From: Neisseria dentiae
GTDB taxonomy: Bacteria; Pseudomonadota; Gammaproteobacteria; Burkholderiales; Neisseriaceae
Direction of reading: 5' to 3'
Assembly (NCBI RefSeq): GCF_024580525.1
Contig: NZ_JANIKQ010000005.1
Span: 62,001-126,000 of the forward strand
DNA length: 64,000 nucleotides
Under the pieces are notes generated by a model that was not told the origin of the DNA, did no database searches, and was given only the letters and a program-made list of their open reading frames with translations. Below, piece by piece: positions 38,426 to 47,876 of the stretch; the first letter of the stretch is position 1, and every line of letters starts with the position of its first letter. Made by a program: the position numbers and the translations under genes.

Positions 38426-39067
38426 ATGGCCGCAAACACACTTAAAAACTTAGACATTAAAACCCTCCACTTATTAGGTATGCCCGCCAAGCTGGGTTTG
38501 GCAGGTTTGTTGGTTGCCGGCGTTTTGGGCTTGGGCTACATCGGCCTGTTCCGCTCCCAATTGGAAACGCTGGATGCCGCCAACGCCAAGGAGGTCGAGC
38601 TGAAAGAAACCTACACGAAAAAGAGTATCGAAGCGGCAAACTTGGATAACCTGAAAGCCGAATTAGATGCCATCCGCTCATCGTTCAACGTTTTGCTCAA
38701 GCAATTGCCCACAGATGCCGAGATTCCTAACTTGGTTCAGGAACTGCATCAGGCCGGCGCAACCAACGGACTGCGTATGGACAGCGTTACCCCTAGCGCA
38801 CCGGTAAACGACGGCCCCATTCAGGTTTTGCCGTATGAAATCGCCATCACCGGAAAATACGGCCAAATCAGCCAGTTTGCCCGCGACGTCGGCACACTTT
38901 CACGGATTATTACTTTGGAATCGCTGAAAATCAGCAATAAAGACGACAAAAACAACCTGCTGACCCTGAGTGCTACGGCCAACACCTATAAAGCCCGTCC
39001 TGCCGAAGAAGTGGCAGCCGAACTTGAAGCGGCCAAAGCAGCCAGCGAGACACAGAAACCCCAATAA
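38426..39067 (+). CDS. pilO: Type IV pilus inner-membrane protein PilO
   Basis: A 213-aa partner of PilN: short cytoplasmic start, a membrane helix (about 21-42), a coiled coil and a periplasmic domain with LPTDAEIPNLVQELHQAGAT and YEIAITGKYGQISQFARDVG. It links PilN to the lipoprotein PilP. Confidence 0.95.
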   Translation: MAANTLKNLDIKTLHLLGMPAKLGLAGLLVAGVLGLGYIGLFRSQLETLDAANAKEVELKETYTKKSIEAANLDNLKAELDAIRSSFNVLLKQLPTDAEIPNLVQELHQAGATNGLRMDSVTPSAPVNDGPIQVLPYEIAITGKYGQISQFARDVGTLSRIITLESLKISNKDDKNNLLTLSATANTYKARPAEEVAAELEAAKAASETQKPQ

Positions 39068-39084
39068 CCCCTGAGAGAACCACC

Positions 39085-39612
39085 ATGAAAAATAAAATAC
39101 TGCTCGCAGGCATATTGGCGTTATCCGCCTGCACACCGGCCCACGAAGATTTGAACCAATGGATGAACGATACCCGCCAGCAGGCCAAATCTAAAGTGAT
39201 TCCTTTTGAAGCACCCTCGGTCAGCCAGGCCAAAACCTACACACCGCCCAACCACAGCGGCCTGAATGCCTTCGACAGCAAACGTTTGAATGCAGCACAG
39301 CAGGGAGCCAACGCTCCAAACACCAACCGCCCGAAAGAAGTGTTGGAAAACTTTAGTTTGGAAACGCTGAAATATGTAGGCACTTTAAGTAAAGGAAACC
39401 GGGTTACCGGTTATGTAGAAGCCGACGGCCACGTTTACACCGTACAACCGGGCAACTACATCGGCCAAAACCACGGTCGGATCCAAAGCATCACACCCGA
39501 CCTGATTACGATTACGGAGCTTGTAGAAGACACCTACGGCAACTGGACCTACCGAAAAGCAGAACTACCGTTGAGCAGCGCCGACAACAACGCCGCTCAA
39601 AACAACAAATAA
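39085..39612 (+). CDS. pilP: Type IV pilus lipoprotein PilP
   Basis: A 175-aa lipoprotein with lipobox LSAC (Cys near 14) after MKNKILLAGILA. A disordered stretch binds PilN/PilO, then a beta-sandwich domain (about 90-165: ETLKYVGTLSKGNRVTGYVE, VQPGNYIGQNHGRI) contacts the PilQ N-terminal domains. It bridges the inner-membrane complex and the secretin. Confidence 0.95.
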   Translation: MKNKILLAGILALSACTPAHEDLNQWMNDTRQQAKSKVIPFEAPSVSQAKTYTPPNHSGLNAFDSKRLNAAQQGANAPNTNRPKEVLENFSLETLKYVGTLSKGNRVTGYVEADGHVYTVQPGNYIGQNHGRIQSITPDLITITELVEDTYGNWTYRKAELPLSSADNNAAQNNK

Positions 39613-39627
39613 CAAGGGGCTTTACTC

Positions 39628-41802
39628 ATGAACTCACGCAACATTAAAAAAATATTCGCCGCCGTCAGCGTCGGTTTTGCCGTTCAGACGGCCTTTGCAG
39701 GCAATATCACCGATATCAATGTATCGTCTTTGCCCAACAACCAAAAAATCATCAAAATCAAATTTGATAAAGATGTAGCCACACCGCGCGGCTTCATCAC
39801 CACCACCCCTGCGCGCATCGCCTTGGACTTCAGCAACACCAACATGCAATTGCCGCAACCCGTTTTGGAATATGCCGACCCGTTGATCAATCAGATTACC
39901 GCCGCCCAAAACGACAGCCGTGCGCGCATTCTGCTCGGCCTGAACAAAGCCAGCCAATACAATACCGAAATCAAAGGCAACGAAGTATGGGTATATGTGA
40001 GCGAGGCGGCTGACCAAACCACCCGCACGCCGCAACAACGTAACCATACGGCTGTTGCCGCCGCACCTGCCGCACCCGCTGCCGTTACCGCTCCCCGCCG
40101 CGAGCAGGCGGCCGCATCTGCCAATATCGACTTCCGCAAAGGTGCACGCAACTCAGGCATTATCGAGCTGAGCGCACCCGGCTTTACCGGCCAACCGGAT
40201 ATCAAAAAGCAAAGCGACCGCATCACCGTTACCCTGAAAAACCATCCGCTGCCCGCCCAAGCGCAACGCAGCTTGGATGTAAGCGACTTCAACACGCCTG
40301 TCCGCAACGTTACGATGAAACGTATCGGCAACGACACCCAATTGGTTATCCGCAACCACGGCAGCTGGGATGTGAACACGCAATCCGCCAACGGCCGCTT
40401 CAGCTTTGAAATCAGCCAAAAAGCCAACATTGCTTCGCAGGGTTTGTCCGCCACCCCCAACAAATCGTTTAACGGCCGCAAAATTTCTTTAGACTTCCAA
40501 GACGTGGAAGTACGCACCATTTTGCAGATTCTCGCCAAAGAATCCGGCATGAACATTGTTGCCAGCGACACCGTTAACGGCAAAATGACCCTTTCTCTGA
40601 AAGACGTGCCGTGGGATCAGGCGTTGGATTTGGTGATGCAGGCGCGCAATCTCGATATGCGCCGCCAAGGCAACATCATCAACGTGGCGCCCCGCGAAGA
40701 ATTGCTGGCAAAAGACAAAGCCACTTTGCAGGCCCAAAAAGAAATCGACGACCTCGGCCCCTTGTTGTCGCAAACCTTCCAATTAAAATACAAAAACGTG
40801 GAAGAGTTCCGCAAAATCCTGCGTTTAGACGAGAGCGGCAACAGCAGCGACCGCAATACCTTGTTGAGCGGACGCGGCAGCGCCCTCATCGACCCTGCCA
40901 CCAACACTCTGATTATTACCGACAACCGCCTCGTTATTCAGAAATTCCAAAAACTGATCGAAGAGTTGGATGTTCCCACCCGCCAAGTGATGGTGGAAGC
41001 GCGTATTGTTGAAGCAGATGATGGTTTCTCGCGCGCTATGGGTGTCAAATTCGGCTACACCGGTGTAAACGGCCGTTCTACTTGGGGGTCAAACTGGACG
41101 AATGCAGTTAACAACTCCGGCACTGCTTATAACAACGGTGTAACGCTGGCTAATGCTGTTCTCAGCGGTTCGTCAACCATTCCCACCACCACCCCGTTGG
41201 AAATGAGTCCGAACATCAGCCTGCCGGTTGCCGCCGCCACTTCCAGCATTGCATTGGTGCGGGCAGTTTCTTCCGGAGCCTTGGGTTTGGAACTGGCAGC
41301 CATGCAGGAACAAAGCAAAGGCAAAATTATTTCCAACCCACGCGTGTTAACCCAAGACCGCAAAGAAGCCAAAATCGAATCGGGTTCGGAAATCCCTTAT
41401 GAAGAAGCAACCTCCAGCGGCGCCACCTCCATCACGTTCAAAAAAGCCGTGTTGGGATTAACCGTTACCCCCAACATCACACCCGACGGCCAAGTGATTA
41501 TGAGTGTGAAAATCAATAAAGACAGCCCGCAAGACTGTATCAGCGGCGGCGTAACCACCAAATGTATCAGCACCAAACAGCTGCAAACCCAAGCAATGGT
41601 GGAAGACGGCGGCACGCTGATTGTGGGCGGCATTTATGAAGAAGAAAGCGGCAACACCGTAGCCAAAGTTCCCCTGCTGGGCGATATTCCCGTGGTGGGC
41701 AACCTCTTCAAATCGCGCACCCGTAAAGAAGCACGCCGCGAACTGCTGATTTTCATCACTCCGCGTATTATGGATCATGTGGGCAGCAACCTGCGCTACT
41801 AA
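39628..41802 (+). CDS. pilQ: Type IV pilus secretin PilQ
   Basis: The outer-membrane secretin through which the pilus passes and DNA enters. The 724-aa protein has a signal peptide (to about residue 25), AMIN domains (about 26-260), secretin N domains (about 280-440) and the secretin core (about 470-724, with [20 protein letters not shown]). A DUS lies in the signal-peptide codons (FAVQTAFAG). The small-repeat region between AMIN1 and AMIN2 seen in pathogens is reduced to an alanine/proline run. Confidence 0.96.
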   Translation: MNSRNIKKIFAAVSVGFAVQTAFAGNITDINVSSLPNNQKIIKIKFDKDVATPRGFITTTPARIALDFSNTNMQLPQPVLEYADPLINQITAAQNDSRARILLGLNKASQYNTEIKGNEVWVYVSEAADQTTRTPQQRNHTAVAAAPAAPAAVTAPRREQAAASANIDFRKGARNSGIIELSAPGFTGQPDIKKQSDRITVTLKNHPLPAQAQRSLDVSDFNTPVRNVTMKRIGNDTQLVIRNHGSWDVNTQSANGRFSFEISQKANIASQGLSATPNKSFNGRKISLDFQDVEVRTILQILAKESGMNIVASDTVNGKMTLSLKDVPWDQALDLVMQARNLDMRRQGNIINVAPREELLAKDKATLQAQKEIDDLGPLLSQTFQLKYKNVEEFRKILRLDESGNSSDRNTLLSGRGSALIDPATNTLIITDNRLVIQKFQKLIEELDVPTRQVMVEARIVEADDGFSRAMGVKFGYTGVNGRSTWGSNWTNAVNNSGTAYNNGVTLANAVLSGSSTIPTTTPLEMSPNISLPVAAATSSIALVRAVSSGALGLELAAMQEQSKGKIISNPRVLTQDRKEAKIESGSEIPYEEATSSGATSITFKKAVLGLTVTPNITPDGQVIMSVKINKDSPQDCISGGVTTKCISTKQLQTQAMVEDGGTLIVGGIYEEESGNTVAKVPLLGDIPVVGNLFKSRTRKEARRELLIFITPRIMDHVGSNLRY

Positions 41803-41866
41803 GGCCGTCTGAAAACCTTTTGGGAAAATATACACTTTAAACACTTTGCGTATATTTTCGTTTACA

Positions 41867-41893
41867 ATGCCTGCTATGGAAAACATAGCAGGC
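41867..41893 (+). promoter_or_regulatory. Hairpin covering the aroK start codons
   Basis: GCCTGCTATG (41869-41878) and CATAGCAGGC (41884-41893) are a perfect 10-bp inverted repeat with a GAAAA loop. The ATG at 41876-41878 is in the stem and the ATG at 41867 touches its foot. No Shine-Dalgarno is clear. In mRNA the hairpin would hide the start of aroK. Confidence 0.6.
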
Positions 41894-42403
41894 AATTTAT
41901 TTTTAATCGGACTGATGGGGGCGGGCAAAACCACGCTGGGCAAGCATATCGCCCAAATACTGAACCGCCCTTTCTACGATAGCGATCAAGAAATCTGCAA
42001 GCGCACCGGCGTGTCGATTCCGACCATTTTCGAGCTGGAAGGCGAGCAGGGTTTCCGCGACCGTGAAGCCGCGATGATAGACGAGCTGACCGCGCTGGAT
42101 AACATCGTGCTGGCCACCGGCGGCGGCGCGGTGATGCGTGAGGAAAACCACCGCAGGCTGCGCGAACGCGGCACCGTGGTGTATCTGCACGCCTGCCCCG
42201 ACGTACTGCTCGAACGCACCCGCTGCGATACCAACCGCCCGCTGCTGCAAGTGGCAGACCCATTGGCCAAACTGCAAGAGCTATACAATGTGCGCGATAA
42301 CATTTACCGCTCCGCCGCCCATATCGTTATCGAAGCCAACCGGCAAAACTGCCACAAAACCGCCGAAAACCTGTTGCAGGCTTGGGCGCAGAAACAGGCA
42401 TAG
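41876..42403 (+). CDS. aroK: Shikimate kinase
   Basis: Shikimate kinase phosphorylates shikimate at O3 in aromatic amino acid synthesis. P-loop [18 protein letters not shown], shikimate-binding [19 protein letters not shown], Walker-B-like GGGAV and the lid RCDTNRPLL are all present. I prefer the ATG at 41876 ([13 protein letters not shown], 175 aa), close to the family start; the ATG at 41867 would add three residues. It follows pilQ as in all Neisseria but is separated from aroB by a repeat block. A start-codon hairpin is described separately. Confidence 0.93.
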   Translation: MENIAGNLFLIGLMGAGKTTLGKHIAQILNRPFYDSDQEICKRTGVSIPTIFELEGEQGFRDREAAMIDELTALDNIVLATGGGAVMREENHRRLRERGTVVYLHACPDVLLERTRCDTNRPLLQVADPLAKLQELYNVRDNIYRSAAHIVIEANRQNCHKTAENLLQAWAQKQA

Positions 42404-42461
42404 CCGTGTTGCCCCGCCGTTTTTTTACAGCTTCAGAAACCTTTATAAATTCGCTCAGGCC

Positions 42462-42631
42462 GAGACCTTTGCAAGTCGTTCAGGCCGTCTGAAATATCCA
42501 ACCACCGTCATGCTCGGGCTTGACCCGAGCATCTTTTTGTTGTTAAAAAATAGAAGATACTCGGGTCAAGCCCGAGTATGACGAAGATATTTTAAGATTC
42601 TGAAATGAATTCTTTGTAGGATTCCCGGCCT
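42462..42631. repeat. B-type MITE-like repeat
   Basis: Left end GAGACCTTTGCAAG (42462), a DUS (42481-42492), then TGCTCGGGCTTGACCCGAGCA and mirrored TACTCGGGTCAAGCCCGAGTA (about 42510-42583). The right end is lost at the junction with the next element. Confidence 0.75.
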
Positions 42632-42826
42632 GAGACCTTTGCAAAATTGCCTTCAGGCCGTCTGAAATGTTTGATTTCGTCATTCCCGCGCAGGCGGGAA
42701 TCCAGATGTAAATATTGAAGCATTGATTAAACAAATACTTGGATGCCAAGCATCTGGATTCCCGCCTGCGCGGGAATGACGGAGTTCAGATTTTTTAGAT
42801 AGCAATTTGAGTTTTGCAAAGGTCTC
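42632..42826. repeat. A-type MITE-like repeat, best preserved copy
   Basis: 195 bp with perfect 15-bp terminal repeats GAGACCTTTGCAAAA and TTTTGCAAAGGTCTC. Inside: DUS, dRS3 ATTCCCGCGCAGGCGGGAAT (about 42682), a central AAATATTGAAGCATTGAT.. stretch, and dRS3 ATTCCCGCCTGCGCGGGAAT (about 42758). CATCTGGATTCCCGC and GCGGGAATCCAGATG extend the pairing. No ORF. This copy can serve as type sequence. Confidence 0.85.
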
Positions 42827-42851
42827 GGCCTGCAGATTTTTCAAGTTGCTT

Positions 42852-43010
42852 AGGCCGAAACCTTTATAAAACCGCTTAAGGCCGTCTGAAATATTTGATT
42901 TTGTCATTATCGGGCTTGACCCGGCAATGATTGGCTGATGTTACCTGAAACCGTGTTCGCATTAAGTTTTCAGACGGCCTTAAGGCGGTTTTGCAAAATT
43001 TCCGGCCTGC
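42852..43010. repeat. Degenerate repeat copy before aroB
   Basis: It begins GAAACCTTTATAAAA, then a DUS, CGGGCTTGACCCGG (half of a B core) and a mirrored DUS (about 42969-42981), ending TTTTGCAAAATTTC. The core has lost one palindrome. It lies just upstream of the aroB promoter region. Confidence 0.55.
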
Positions 43011-43068
43011 TTGATAATCACAACCCTGTTATTGTATTTTCCGCCACCCGATATAAACGGACACCACC

Positions 43069-44148
43069 ATGCGCACCCTAACCGTAGCCACGCCCTCCCA
43101 CCAATATCCCATCTTTATCGGTGAAAACCTGATTACCCAAGCCGACACCCTGCTGAAACCTTATTTGAGCAAAAAAGCAGCCATCGTTACCAACGAAACC
43201 GTTGCCGCCCTATACCTGCCTGCTTTTCAGACGGCCTTAAACAAGCTCGGTATCGAACATTTCGATATTGTGCTGCCCGACGGCGAACAACACAAAAACT
43301 GGCAAACCCTCAACCTGATTTTCGACGGCCTGATGCAGAACCGCGCCGACCGCAAAACCACGCTGATCGCCTTGGGCGGCGGCGTTATCGGCGACATTGT
43401 CGGCTTTGCCGCCGCCACCTACCAGCGCGGCATACCGTTTATCCAAGTCCCCACCACGCTGCTGAGCCAGGTCGATTCATCTGTGGGCGGCAAAACCGCC
43501 ATCAACCACCCGCTGGGTAAAAACATGATCGGTGCGTTTTACCAACCCCGCGCCGTACTGGCCGATTTAAGCACGCTGGCCACCCTGCCTGCGCGCGAGC
43601 TTTCCGCAGGTATGGCGGAAGTGATCAAATACGGTGCACTGGGCGACCTCGATTTCTTGGATTGGCTCGAAAACCATATGCCCGAGCTGATGCGGCAGGA
43701 GCCTGCCCCGCTGGCCGAAGCCGTGTACCACTGCTGCAAAATGAAAGCCGACATCGTCGCCCAAGACGAAACCGAACAAGGCATCCGCGCGTGGCTCAAC
43801 TTAGGGCACACTTTCGGCCACGCCATCGAAGCCGAAATGGGCTACGGCGTATGGCTGCACGGCGAAGCCGTGGCCGCAGGCATGGTGCTGGCCTGCCGCC
43901 TGTCGGAAACTTTAGGCCGTCTGAAACCTGCCGACACCGAACGCATCGCCGGCCTGTTGGAACGGGCCGCCCTGCCCGTAGCCCCGCCCCGTTTCACATT
44001 TGAAAAATGGATAGAACATATGCGGCACGATAAAAAAGTGGACAGCGGCACCATGCGTTTTGTAGGACTCAACCGCTTGGGCGAAGCCAATATCACCGAA
44101 ATCACCGATATGGAAATCTTGCACGAAACCCTGCAACCCTATCTATAA
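43069..44148 (+). CDS. aroB: 3-dehydroquinate synthase
   Basis: NAD-dependent, metal-requiring enzyme that closes the ring of DAHP. The 359-aa protein has [40 protein letters not shown] and the metal-binding [24 protein letters not shown] in the frame encodes AFQTALNK. It normally follows aroK closely; here 665 bp with three repeats separate them, so it probably has its own promoter. Confidence 0.97.
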   Translation: MRTLTVATPSHQYPIFIGENLITQADTLLKPYLSKKAAIVTNETVAALYLPAFQTALNKLGIEHFDIVLPDGEQHKNWQTLNLIFDGLMQNRADRKTTLIALGGGVIGDIVGFAAATYQRGIPFIQVPTTLLSQVDSSVGGKTAINHPLGKNMIGAFYQPRAVLADLSTLATLPARELSAGMAEVIKYGALGDLDFLDWLENHMPELMRQEPAPLAEAVYHCCKMKADIVAQDETEQGIRAWLNLGHTFGHAIEAEMGYGVWLHGEAVAAGMVLACRLSETLGRLKPADTERIAGLLERAALPVAPPRFTFEKWIEHMRHDKKVDSGTMRFVGLNRLGEANITEITDMEILHETLQPYL

Positions 44149-44188
44149 AACCTGCAACCGTCCGGCGGCGGCGAATATGGTTAAAACC

Positions 44189-44429
44189 GAAACCTTTGCA
44201 AGTCGTTGAGGCCGTCTGAAATGCCTATTCCTCGTTATGCCCGCGCAAGCGGGAATCTAGATGGAAAAGTTGAAGTATTGATTAAACAAACACTTGAATA
44301 CTAAACATTAAGATTCCCGCCTGCGCGGGGGTAGCGCAGTGGACTTGCGAAGCTGCAGCGGACTTGCGAAGCTAATGACGGGATTTAAACATTTCAGACG
44401 GCCTTTTAAGGTATTTTTGCAAAGGTCTC
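44189..44429. repeat. A-type MITE-like repeat with an insertion in the right dRS3
   Basis: Ends GAAACCTTTGCAAG and TTTTTGCAAAGGTCTC. The left dRS3 is CCCGCGCAAGCGGGAAT. The right dRS3 is split after CCTGCGCGGGG by two tandem 19-bp units GCAGYGGACTTGCGAAGCT (44336-44373) before AATGACGGG. A mirrored DUS follows. Total 241 bp. Confidence 0.75.
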
Positions 44430-44601
44430 AAACTGCTTACTTTAAGTAGCAGTTCCGGCAACCGTTCCGTCATGCTCGGGCCTGACCCGAGTATGACGTA
44501 TATACTTTTTGCGTCCGCCGCAGCGGCTTGATTTAAAACAATAAGCCGGCAGCTAGTTTAAGCCGCGCAAAAATTACAGGTATAAACCGCCTAATCAAAG
44601 T

Positions 44602-44609
44602 GATAGAAT
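44602..44609 (+). promoter_or_regulatory. Extended -10 promoter of pta
   Basis: GTGATAGAAT gives TGnTAGAAT with -10 at 44604-44609, 46 bp before the pta start. No good -35 is seen, as expected for an extended -10 promoter. Confidence 0.45.
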
Positions 44610-44654
44610 GACCCCGATTTCCCCTTCAGGTTTTAGTTTACAAAAGGATTATTC

Positions 44655-46166
44655 ATGGCTACCGTATTGATTGTTCCCGTATCTACCCGTTCAGACGGCT
44701 GGGCCGTAACCCAAGCCGTAGCCGCCGCCCTGCCCGATGCCGCCGCATCCCGCGCGCTCGACGAAACCGGCGAAGCCGAAAAAATGCTGTGTGCCGGCAA
44801 ATGCGACGACTGGCTCGACATGCTGGTATCCCGCGTTGCCAAAATAAACGCCAAAAATATCGTTATCAAAGGCATCAAACCCGATGCGGAAAAACTGTTC
44901 CTTTCCACCCGCAACCTCGAATTGGCCCAATCGCTCGATGCCAATGTGGTGTTTTCCGTGTTTACCGACAACGAAGATGTCGAACACCTCACCAACAAAC
45001 TGAACATCGCCAAACAAGCCTACGCCACCGCGCCGGGCGTGCTGGCAGGTTTCATTCTCGACGGTAATGCCGACGCAGGCTTGGGTGCCGCCGTTGCCGA
45101 AAAAACCGGTCTGGCCTATTTCGGCTCGTCACAAAACATCGGCAACACCGACCTTTTGCTGAAAAAAACCGGCCGTATGTCGCCCGCGCAATTCCGCGTC
45201 AACATGATGGAATCCGCCCGCAAAGCCAACAAACGCATCGTCTTGCCCGAAGGCGCCGAACCGCGCACCGTTCAGGCGGCCGCCATCTGCCACGAAAAAG
45301 GCATTGCCCGCTGCGTGTTGCTGGCTCCCCGCGCCGAAGTGGAAGCAGTCGCCAAAGAACGCCACATCACCCTGCCCGATTCTCTGGAAATCATCGACCC
45401 GGCGACCCTGATCGAGCAATACGTCGAGCCGATGTGCGAACTGCGCAAGAGCAAAGGCCTAACCCCCGAACAGGCGCGCGAACAGCTGCAAGACACCGTG
45501 GTGCTGGGCACCATGATGATGGCGCTGAACCATGTGGACGGCTTGGTATCCGGCGCTGTGCACACCACCGCCAACACCATCCGCCCCGCCCTGCAACTGA
45601 TTAAAACCGCGCCCGGTGCCAGCCTCGTATCCAGCGTATTCTTCATGCTGCTGCCCAACCAAGTGCTGGTTTACGGCGACTGTGCGGTTAACCCCGAGCC
45701 TACGCCCGAACAACTGGCCGACATCGCCATCCAATCCGCTGATTCCGCCAAAGCCTTCGGCATCGAACCGAAAGTGGCGATGATTTCCTACTCAACCGGC
45801 ACCTCGGGCGCAGGCCCTGCCGTGGAAAAAGTGGCACAGGCCACCGCCATCGTGCGCGAAAAACGCCCCGATATCGATGTGGACGGCCCGCTGCAATATG
45901 ATGCCGCCACCGTGCCCAGCGTAGCCAAATCCAAAGCGCCCGACAGCAAAGTGGCCGGTCAGGCCACCGTGTTGGTGTTCCCCGACCTCAACACCGGCAA
46001 CTGCACCTACAAAGCCGTACAGCGCAACGCCAACGTATTGAGCGTAGGTCCGATGCTGCAAGGTTTGCGCAAACCCGTAAACGACCTGTCGCGCGGCGCA
46101 TTGGTTGACGACATCGTTTACACCATCGCCCTCACCGCCATTCAGGCCGTGCAAATGGCCGAATAA
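44655..46166 (+). CDS. pta: Phosphate acetyltransferase
   Basis: Pta interconverts acetyl-CoA and acetyl phosphate. The 503-aa protein has a DRTGG-like middle region and the C-terminal PTA_PTB domain (about 175-500) with [36 protein letters not shown] and [17 protein letters not shown]. It is shorter than the 714-aa E. coli enzyme because most of the N-terminal regulatory region is absent; this short form is common outside enterobacteria. No ackA gene is adjacent. Confidence 0.95.
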   Translation: MATVLIVPVSTRSDGWAVTQAVAAALPDAAASRALDETGEAEKMLCAGKCDDWLDMLVSRVAKINAKNIVIKGIKPDAEKLFLSTRNLELAQSLDANVVFSVFTDNEDVEHLTNKLNIAKQAYATAPGVLAGFILDGNADAGLGAAVAEKTGLAYFGSSQNIGNTDLLLKKTGRMSPAQFRVNMMESARKANKRIVLPEGAEPRTVQAAAICHEKGIARCVLLAPRAEVEAVAKERHITLPDSLEIIDPATLIEQYVEPMCELRKSKGLTPEQAREQLQDTVVLGTMMMALNHVDGLVSGAVHTTANTIRPALQLIKTAPGASLVSSVFFMLLPNQVLVYGDCAVNPEPTPEQLADIAIQSADSAKAFGIEPKVAMISYSTGTSGAGPAVEKVAQATAIVREKRPDIDVDGPLQYDAATVPSVAKSKAPDSKVAGQATVLVFPDLNTGNCTYKAVQRNANVLSVGPMLQGLRKPVNDLSRGALVDDIVYTIALTAIQAVQMAE

Positions 46167-46189
46167 ACACCGTTGGGCTGATAAAACCG

Positions 46190-46219
46190 CAGGCCGTCTG
46201 AAATGTTTCAGACGGCCTG
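46190..46219. terminator. Inverted DUS pair between convergent pta and engB
   Basis: CAGGCCGTCTGAAA and TTTCAGACGGCCTG, a 14-bp stem with minimal loop, lying between the two convergent stop codons. Confidence 0.7.
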
Positions 46220-46241
46220 TTTGATTATCCGGCTTCTATAA

Positions 46242-46871
46242 TCAGCCTTCTTCTTTATCACCTTCCGCCTGCGCTTCTTTCGCAAACCATTCGCCCACCA
46301 CCCCGTTCACTTCTTCTATTCCCTGCTTTTTCAGGCTCGAAAAAAGCTGTACACTGATTTGCTGGCGCTCCATATATGTCTTGAGCATTTTTTTGACTGC
46401 GCTCAAAGTTTTGATTTGGTCGTTTTTAGATAATTTATCGGCTTTCGAAAGCAAAATATGCACCGGCCGGCCGGTGGCGTGGAAAAAGTCCAACATTTGG
46501 ATATCCAGCGCTTTGAGCGGATGGCGGGCATCCATGATCAACACCAGGCCGATAAGCTGCCTGCGCTGTTGCAGATAATCGCCGAGCAGTTTCACCCAAT
46601 GCGCGCGCACGGCTTCGGGCACTTGGGCATAACCGTAGCCCGGCAAGTCCACCATAAAGCCGCCGTTGGACAGCTCGAAAAAATTGATATGCTGGGTGCG
46701 GCCGGGGGTTTTCGACACATAAGCCAGCCGGACATGGTTGGTCAGCGTATTGATGGCGCTGGATTTGCCGGCATTGCTGCGCCCCACGAAAGCGATTTCG
46801 GCGGGCGTGTCGGGCAAATCTTTCAGATGATTGACCGTGGTGAAGAATTTTGCGTTTTGAAATAGGTTCAT
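46242..46871 (-). CDS. engB: Ribosome biogenesis GTPase EngB (YihA/YsxC)
   Basis: Essential GTPase acting late in 50S assembly. The 209-aa protein has G1 [19 protein letters not shown]2/switch [16 protein letters not shown]3 [12 protein letters not shown]4 [12 protein letters not shown]. It is divergent from the cytochrome c4 gene, the same order as in other beta-proteobacteria. Confidence 0.96.
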   Translation of the reverse strand: MNLFQNAKFFTTVNHLKDLPDTPAEIAFVGRSNAGKSSAINTLTNHVRLAYVSKTPGRTQHINFFELSNGGFMVDLPGYGYAQVPEAVRAHWVKLLGDYLQQRRQLIGLVLIMDARHPLKALDIQMLDFFHATGRPVHILLSKADKLSKNDQIKTLSAVKKMLKTYMERQQISVQLFSSLKKQGIEEVNGVVGEWFAKEAQAEGDKEEG

Positions 46872-47012
46872 AACTGGTAAAATTGTGTGAATTTGGTATA
46901 GAATACCACGATTAAGAATTTATCGGTTTAGTCGGGTGGCAGCACACCCGTGTTGAGTATCGTAAAGGGCAGGGGCGGCGCAGGCCGCCGTGCCATTATT
47001 CAGGAGCACTCC

Positions 47013-47636
47013 ATGAAACGTTTGACCTTGTTGGCGCTGGCTTTGGCTGCAGGAGCGGTAACGGCGGCGCCGAAGGCCGATCTTGCCAAAGGCAAAGAAA
47101 TCGCAACCAATATCTGCGCGGCCTGCCACGCGGCCGACGGTAACAGCGGCATTGCCATGTATCCGAAACTGTCGGCGCAAAATGCGCATTATCTGTTCGT
47201 GCAAACCAAGGCCATCAAAGAAGGCAAACGCACAACCGGCGCTGCGGCTGCCATGGCGCCGATGGTGGCGGCTTTGTCTGACCAGGATATGCGCGACGTG
47301 GCGGCTTTCTATGCCAAACAAACGCCGAAACAGGGCGAAGCCAACCCGAAAGACAACCCCGAGCTGGGTGCCAAGATTTTCCGCGGCGGTTTGGCCGATA
47401 AAAAAATCCCCGCCTGCATGGCCTGCCACGGCCCCAACGGTGCGGGTATGCCGGGCGGCGGCACCGAAATTACGGCCTATCCGCGTTTGGGCGGCCAGCA
47501 TAAAGATTACATCATCACGCAAATGCAGGCATATAAATCGGGCCAGCGCACCAATACCATCATGGCCGATATAGCGGGCCGTATGTCTGACGAAGAATTG
47601 AATGCGGTAGCCAACTTTATCCAAGGCCTGCATTGA
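47013..47636 (+). CDS. Dihaem cytochrome c4
   Basis: A 207-aa periplasmic cytochrome with signal peptide MKRLTLLALALAAGAVTAAP and two class I haem domains: CAACH (about residues 35-39) and CMACH (about 130-134), each with a distal methionine region (AAAMAPMVAAL; TNTIMADIAGRM). It passes electrons from the bc1 complex to oxidases. The start at 47013 follows CAGGAGCACTCC; upstream starts are not supported. resB and ccsA follow. Confidence 0.93.
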   Translation: MKRLTLLALALAAGAVTAAPKADLAKGKEIATNICAACHAADGNSGIAMYPKLSAQNAHYLFVQTKAIKEGKRTTGAAAAMAPMVAALSDQDMRDVAAFYAKQTPKQGEANPKDNPELGAKIFRGGLADKKIPACMACHGPNGAGMPGGGTEITAYPRLGGQHKDYIITQMQAYKSGQRTNTIMADIAGRMSDEELNAVANFIQGLH

Positions 47637-47650
47637 TTGTGTTTTTTTCC

Positions 47651-47685
47651 GAAGGCCGTCTGAAAAGTATTTTCAGACGGCCTTC
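47651..47685. terminator. Inverted DUS pair after cytochrome c4
   Basis: GAAGGCCGTCTGAAAA and TTTTCAGACGGCCTTC form a 16-bp stem with a three-base loop. It suggests the c4 transcript ends before resB. Confidence 0.65.
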
Positions 47686-47876
47686 GGCTGCAATAAACGG
47701 CGGCTTTTGCCTGCGCCGCCGCAAATCTGCCGCCGTGAATTTTTCACGGTTGTAGGCTATACTTCAGAATTTCTTAAGCAAACCCGTTTACGCTGGTTTC
47801 AGACGGCCTTTGCCTGCACAGATTAATTTACCCTGCGGCAACAGCTTTTCTACCCGGCATCCGAATCATAAACCTT

